Assembly: GCA_035556495.1 (NCBI GenBank)
Contig: DATMEW010000161.1
Location: 1 to 8,201, forward strand
Length of the DNA stretch: 8,201 nucleotides
Source of the DNA: CANKHJ01 sp035556495
Lineage (GTDB): Bacteria > Pseudomonadota > Alphaproteobacteria > Rhizobiales > Xanthobacteraceae
Direction: 5' to 3'
Numbering within the stretch: the first letter of the stretch is position 1; each line of letters starts with the position of its first letter. A model generated the notes under the pieces. That model was not told the origin of the DNA. It made no database searches and was given only the letters and a program-made list of their open reading frames with translations. The translations under genes were made by a program, and so were the position numbers. Shown piece after piece: positions 5,880-8,201 of the stretch.

Positions 5880-5883
5880 TACC

Positions 5884-6273
5884 ATGGCCTATCTGATCGT
5901 GTTTCTCGGCGGCGGGCTCGGCTCGATGCTGCGCCATGGCGTGAATGTCACGGCGGCGCGCTGGTTTGGAACGGCTTTTCCGTTCGGCACGGTCACGGTG
6001 AATATTTCCGGCTCGCTGCTGATGGGGCTGATCGCCGGCTGGTTCGCGTTCAAGGGCGAGGCAAGTTTTTCAGGACACTTGCAGCACTGGCGCCTGCTGC
6101 TGACCACCGGCGTCCTCGGCGGCTACACCACCTTTTCCGCCTTCTCGCTGGATGCCGCCCTGCTGCACGAGCGCGGCGAGACCGCGCTGGCGCTGGCTTA
6201 TGTGCTGGGGTCCGTGGCGCTGTCTGTCGCCGGCCTGTTCGCCGGCCTCTGGCTGGTGCGGCAGATGTCGTGA
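5884..6273 (+). CDS. crcB: Fluoride ion channel CrcB/FluC
   Basis: A 129-residue membrane protein with four hydrophobic segments, the exact size of CrcB. It works as a dual-topology dimer in the inner membrane that lets fluoride out of the cell. Family motifs are GGGLGSMLRH (9-18), GTVTVNISGSLLMG (35-48, with the pore Asn40) and GGYTTFSAFSLD (79-90), which holds the Phe box and the central sodium-site threonines. The ATG at 5884 is the natural start because family sequence begins immediately; the open frame upstream to 5818 has none. It is monocistronic here and divergent from the two half-permeases. I see no fluoride riboswitch ahead of it. Codon use looks like the neighbours. The identification is strong. 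Confidence 0.96.
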   Translation: MAYLIVFLGGGLGSMLRHGVNVTAARWFGTAFPFGTVTVNISGSLLMGLIAGWFAFKGEASFSGHLQHWRLLLTTGVLGGYTTFSAFSLDAALLHERGETALALAYVLGSVALSVAGLFAGLWLVRQMS

Positions 6274-6300
6274 CGCGCCGGATCGCGCCGTCGGCCGGCA

Positions 6301-6332
6301 AAGAAAAAAGCCCGGCGAAACCGCCGGGCTTC
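6301..6332 (-). terminator. Intrinsic terminator of fhs (may also serve crcB)
   Basis: A perfect 8-bp GC stem, GCCCGGCG (6311-6318) and CGCCGGGC (6323-6330), with a 4-nt loop. On the minus strand it is followed by six T (complement of 6305-6310), a classic rho-independent terminator about 50 bp after the fhs stop. On the plus strand the T-run is only two bases, so it would stop crcB transcripts less well. Confidence 0.85.
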
Positions 6333-6346
6333 AGGCTCATGATGAA

Positions 6347-6367
6347 CCGATGCGGTCGGCATCGGTC
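6347..6367 (-). other. Second hairpin directly after the fhs stop
   Basis: ACCGATGC (6347-6354) and GCATCGGT (6360-6367) form a perfect 8-bp stem with a 5-nt loop, 13 bp after the fhs stop codon and ahead of the T-tailed terminator. It has no T-run, so it is more likely an mRNA-end stabilising structure than a terminator. Confidence 0.5.
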
Positions 6368-6380
6368 GGACACGCGCCGA

Positions 6381-8078
6381 TCAGAACAGGCCGACGATCT
6401 TGCCGTCCGCATTCAGGTCGATGGTGTTGGCGGACGGCACCCGCGGCAGGCCGGGCATGGTCATGATCTCGCCGCAGACCGCCACGACGAATTCCGCGCC
6501 GGCCGAGAGCCGCACTTCCCGGACCGGGATGACGTGGTCCACCGGCGCGCCCTTGGCGTCCGGATTGGTCGAGAAGGAATACTGCGTCTTGGCGATGCAG
6601 ACCGGCAGGTGGCCATAGCCCATCGCCTCGAAGGACTTGAGCTGGTCGCGCACGGACTTGTCGAGCGCGATGTCCCTGGCGCGGTAGATTTCCTTGGCGA
6701 TGGTGCGGATCTTCTCCTCCAGCGGCGCCTCGTCGGGATAGAGCAGCTTGAGGCTGGCGCTGCCGCCTTCGATGGTGTTGACCACCGCGCGGGCGACATC
6801 GGCCGCGCCGGCGCCGCCCTCGGCCCAGTGGTCGGCCGTCACGGCTTCGACGCCGAGCGCCTTGCACTTCTCCTTCACCAGCGCGATCTCGGCGTCGGTG
6901 TCGGCGCTGAAGCGGTTGATGGAGACGACCGCCGGCAGGCCGAACGTCTTCAGGTTCTCGATATGGCGCTGGAGATTGGCCATGCCGTCTTCGAGCGCCT
7001 TGAGATTCTCCGCCTTGAGGTCCTCTTTCTTGACGCCGCCGTGCATCTTGAGCGCGCGGATGGTTGCCACCACCACGGCGCAGTCCGGCTTAAGGCCGGT
7101 CTTGCGGCACTTGATATCCAGGAATTTCTCGCCGCCGAGGTCAGCCCCGAAGCCGGCTTCGGTCACGACATAGTCGGCGAGCTTGAGCGCGGTCGTCGTC
7201 GCCAGCACCGAGTTGCAGCCATGGGCGATGTTGGCGAAGGGGCCGCCATGGATGAAGGCGGGCGTGCCTTCCAGCGTCTGCACCATGTTGGGGGAGAGCG
7301 CCTCCTTCAGCAGCACGGTCATGGCGCCATGGGCGTTGAGGTCGCGCGCGAAGATCGGCTTGCGGTCCCGCGTATAGGCGACGATGATGTTGCCGAGCCG
7401 CTTCTTGAGGTCTTCAAGGTCGCTGGCGAGACAGAAGATCGCCATGACCTCGGAGGCTACGGTGATGTCGAAGCCGGCCTCGCGCGGGAAGCCGTTGGCG
7501 ACGCCGCCGAGCGAGCAGACGATCTCGCGCAGCGCGCGGTCGTTCATGTCCAGCACCCGCCGCCAGGCGACGCGGCGCTGGTCGATGCCCAGTTCGTTGC
7601 CCCAGTAGATATGGTTGTCGATCAGCGCCGAGAGCAGGTTGTGCGCGGAGGTGATGGCGTGGAAGTCGCCGGTGAAGTGGAGGTTGATGTCCTCCATCGG
7701 GATCACCTGGGCGTAGCCGCCGCCGGCGGCGCCCCCCTTCATGCCGAACGACGGGCCGAGCGACGGCTCGCGCAGGCAGAGCATCGCCTTCTTGCCGATG
7801 ACGTTGAGCGCGTCGGTGAGCCCCACCGTGGTCGTGGTCTTGCCCTCGCCCGCCGGCGTCGGCGAGATCGCCGTGACCAGAATGAGCTTGCCGTTCTTCT
7901 TGTCCTTGAGCGACTTGATGTAGTCCATCGACACCTTGGCCTTGTAGTGGCCGTAGGGCTCGAGGTTCCCGGCCGCCATGCCGAGCTTCTCTTTGGCGAT
8001 GTCCAGGATCGGACGCTTGGTCGCGGTCTGCGAGATCTCGATGTCGGACTTCGGGGACTGATGCTGCGAGGCGGGCAT
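6381..8078 (-). CDS. fhs: Formate-tetrahydrofolate ligase (formyltetrahydrofolate synthetase)
   Basis: A 565-residue enzyme joining formate to tetrahydrofolate with ATP to make 10-formyl-THF, a cytoplasmic step of one-carbon metabolism used for purine and formyl-Met synthesis and for formate assimilation in methylotrophs. The P-loop TPAGEGKTTTT is at residues 74-84, REPSLGP at 103-109, and family signature 1 (GMKGGAAGGGY) at 112-122. Signature 2 (VATIRALKMHGG) lies near the middle. The length is normal or slightly long: the first 15-20 residues (MPASQHQSPKSD...) are a polar extension before the conserved IxxIA-type region, so the ATG at 8078, which has only a weak GGA ahead, is probable but not certain. 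It is followed by two hairpins including a terminator, so it ends its transcript. No methanol or serine-cycle gene is visible to decide its physiological use. Confidence 0.97.
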   Translation of the reverse strand: MPASQHQSPKSDIEISQTATKRPILDIAKEKLGMAAGNLEPYGHYKAKVSMDYIKSLKDKKNGKLILVTAISPTPAGEGKTTTTVGLTDALNVIGKKAMLCLREPSLGPSFGMKGGAAGGGYAQVIPMEDINLHFTGDFHAITSAHNLLSALIDNHIYWGNELGIDQRRVAWRRVLDMNDRALREIVCSLGGVANGFPREAGFDITVASEVMAIFCLASDLEDLKKRLGNIIVAYTRDRKPIFARDLNAHGAMTVLLKEALSPNMVQTLEGTPAFIHGGPFANIAHGCNSVLATTTALKLADYVVTEAGFGADLGGEKFLDIKCRKTGLKPDCAVVVATIRALKMHGGVKKEDLKAENLKALEDGMANLQRHIENLKTFGLPAVVSINRFSADTDAEIALVKEKCKALGVEAVTADHWAEGGAGAADVARAVVNTIEGGSASLKLLYPDEAPLEEKIRTIAKEIYRARDIALDKSVRDQLKSFEAMGYGHLPVCIAKTQYSFSTNPDAKGAPVDHVIPVREVRLSAGAEFVVAVCGEIMTMPGLPRVPSANTIDLNADGKIVGLF

Positions 8079-8126
8079 GGGAACGTCCAGCGGGTGCAGG
8101 ATGAAAATGAAATGATGGGTAAGACA

Positions 8127-8152
8127 GCGCCGCCGCCTTGCGGCGGCGGCGC
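8127..8152 (-). terminator. GC-rich hairpin upstream of fhs, possible terminator of the preceding gene
   Basis: An 11-bp perfect stem, GCGCCGCCGCC (8127-8137) and GGCGGCGGCGC (8142-8152), with a 4-nt loop. On the minus strand it is followed by TGTCTTACCC, which is only weakly T-rich, so termination would be partial. Its place, about 25 bp after a possible gene end and about 50 bp before fhs, fits an end-of-gene structure. The rest of 8079-8176 shows no clear fhs promoter. Confidence 0.45.
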
Positions 8153-8176
8153 CGTGCGTTCGTCAAAGACGCAAGA

Positions 8177-8201
8177 TCAGGCGGTCTTCTTGGTCGCCGA
8201 G
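8177..8201 (-). CDS. Possible C-terminal end of an upstream minus-strand gene (cut by window edge)
   Basis: The last seven codons before a TGA at 8177-8179 would read SATKKTA, a Lys/Ala/Thr ending common for C-termini in GC-rich Alphaproteobacteria. A hairpin lies just downstream of the stop. Other minus-strand frames are also open over this short stretch, so the reading is a guess and no function can be given. Confidence 0.3.

Noticed and set aside
5814..5883. Fluoride riboswitch (crcB motif) ahead of crcB
   Set aside because: I looked for the conserved pseudoknot pieces (GGnGAUG, UCGCC, AAC, CUGAUGrCU) and did not find them; the region is mostly the coding start of the divergent permease. 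A covariance-model search would settle it.

Overview
This is a GC-rich window with dense, short-spaced genes and typical alphaproteobacterial protein sequences. A 49-bp intergenic palindrome at 4676-4724 resembles a repeat family I remember as common in rhizobial-type genomes, so Hyphomicrobiales (Rhizobiales) is my best guess. The genus cannot be named from this sequence, and I see no IS element, tRNA, rRNA or CRISPR array.

Positions 1-3290 (minus strand) hold a complete zinc-acquisition operon, read right to left. It starts at a sigma70-like promoter whose -10 lies inside a perfect GTTATA-G-TATAAC Zur-type operator. The genes in order are a 54-residue His-rich single-helix membrane protein, the ABC ATPase znuC (with a His-rich tail), the permease znuB, the periplasmic zinc-binding protein znuA (with a long His/Asp loop) and the N-terminal part of a COG0523/CobW-family GTPase with a CxCC metal motif. 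The likely job is to capture zinc, import it and pass it to client proteins when zinc is scarce.

Positions 3234-3698 are a divergent intergenic region with a second, strong minus-strand promoter-like element that has no assigned transcript. Next comes kdgK (plus strand, 3699-4625), a 2-keto-3-deoxygluconate kinase of the Entner-Doudoroff/uronate route, followed by the palindromic repeat.

Positions 4724-5837 (minus strand) encode two small membrane proteins that align with each other without gaps over almost 90 residues. They look like two separately encoded halves of a COG0701/ArsP-type permease. Divergent from them, with only 46 bp between start codons, is crcB/fluC, a fluoride exporter (5884-6273). 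An inverted repeat in that gap places a ribosome-binding site in front of each gene.

Positions 6301-8201 hold fhs, formate-tetrahydrofolate ligase of one-carbon metabolism (minus strand), with two hairpins after its stop. The second hairpin is a good intrinsic terminator. Upstream of fhs are a GC-rich hairpin and what may be the last codons of another minus-strand gene.

Most genes are recognisable families. The less ordinary elements are the His-rich mini-protein heading the zinc operon, the split permease pair, the symmetric crcB/permease intergenic hairpin and the orphan promoter.
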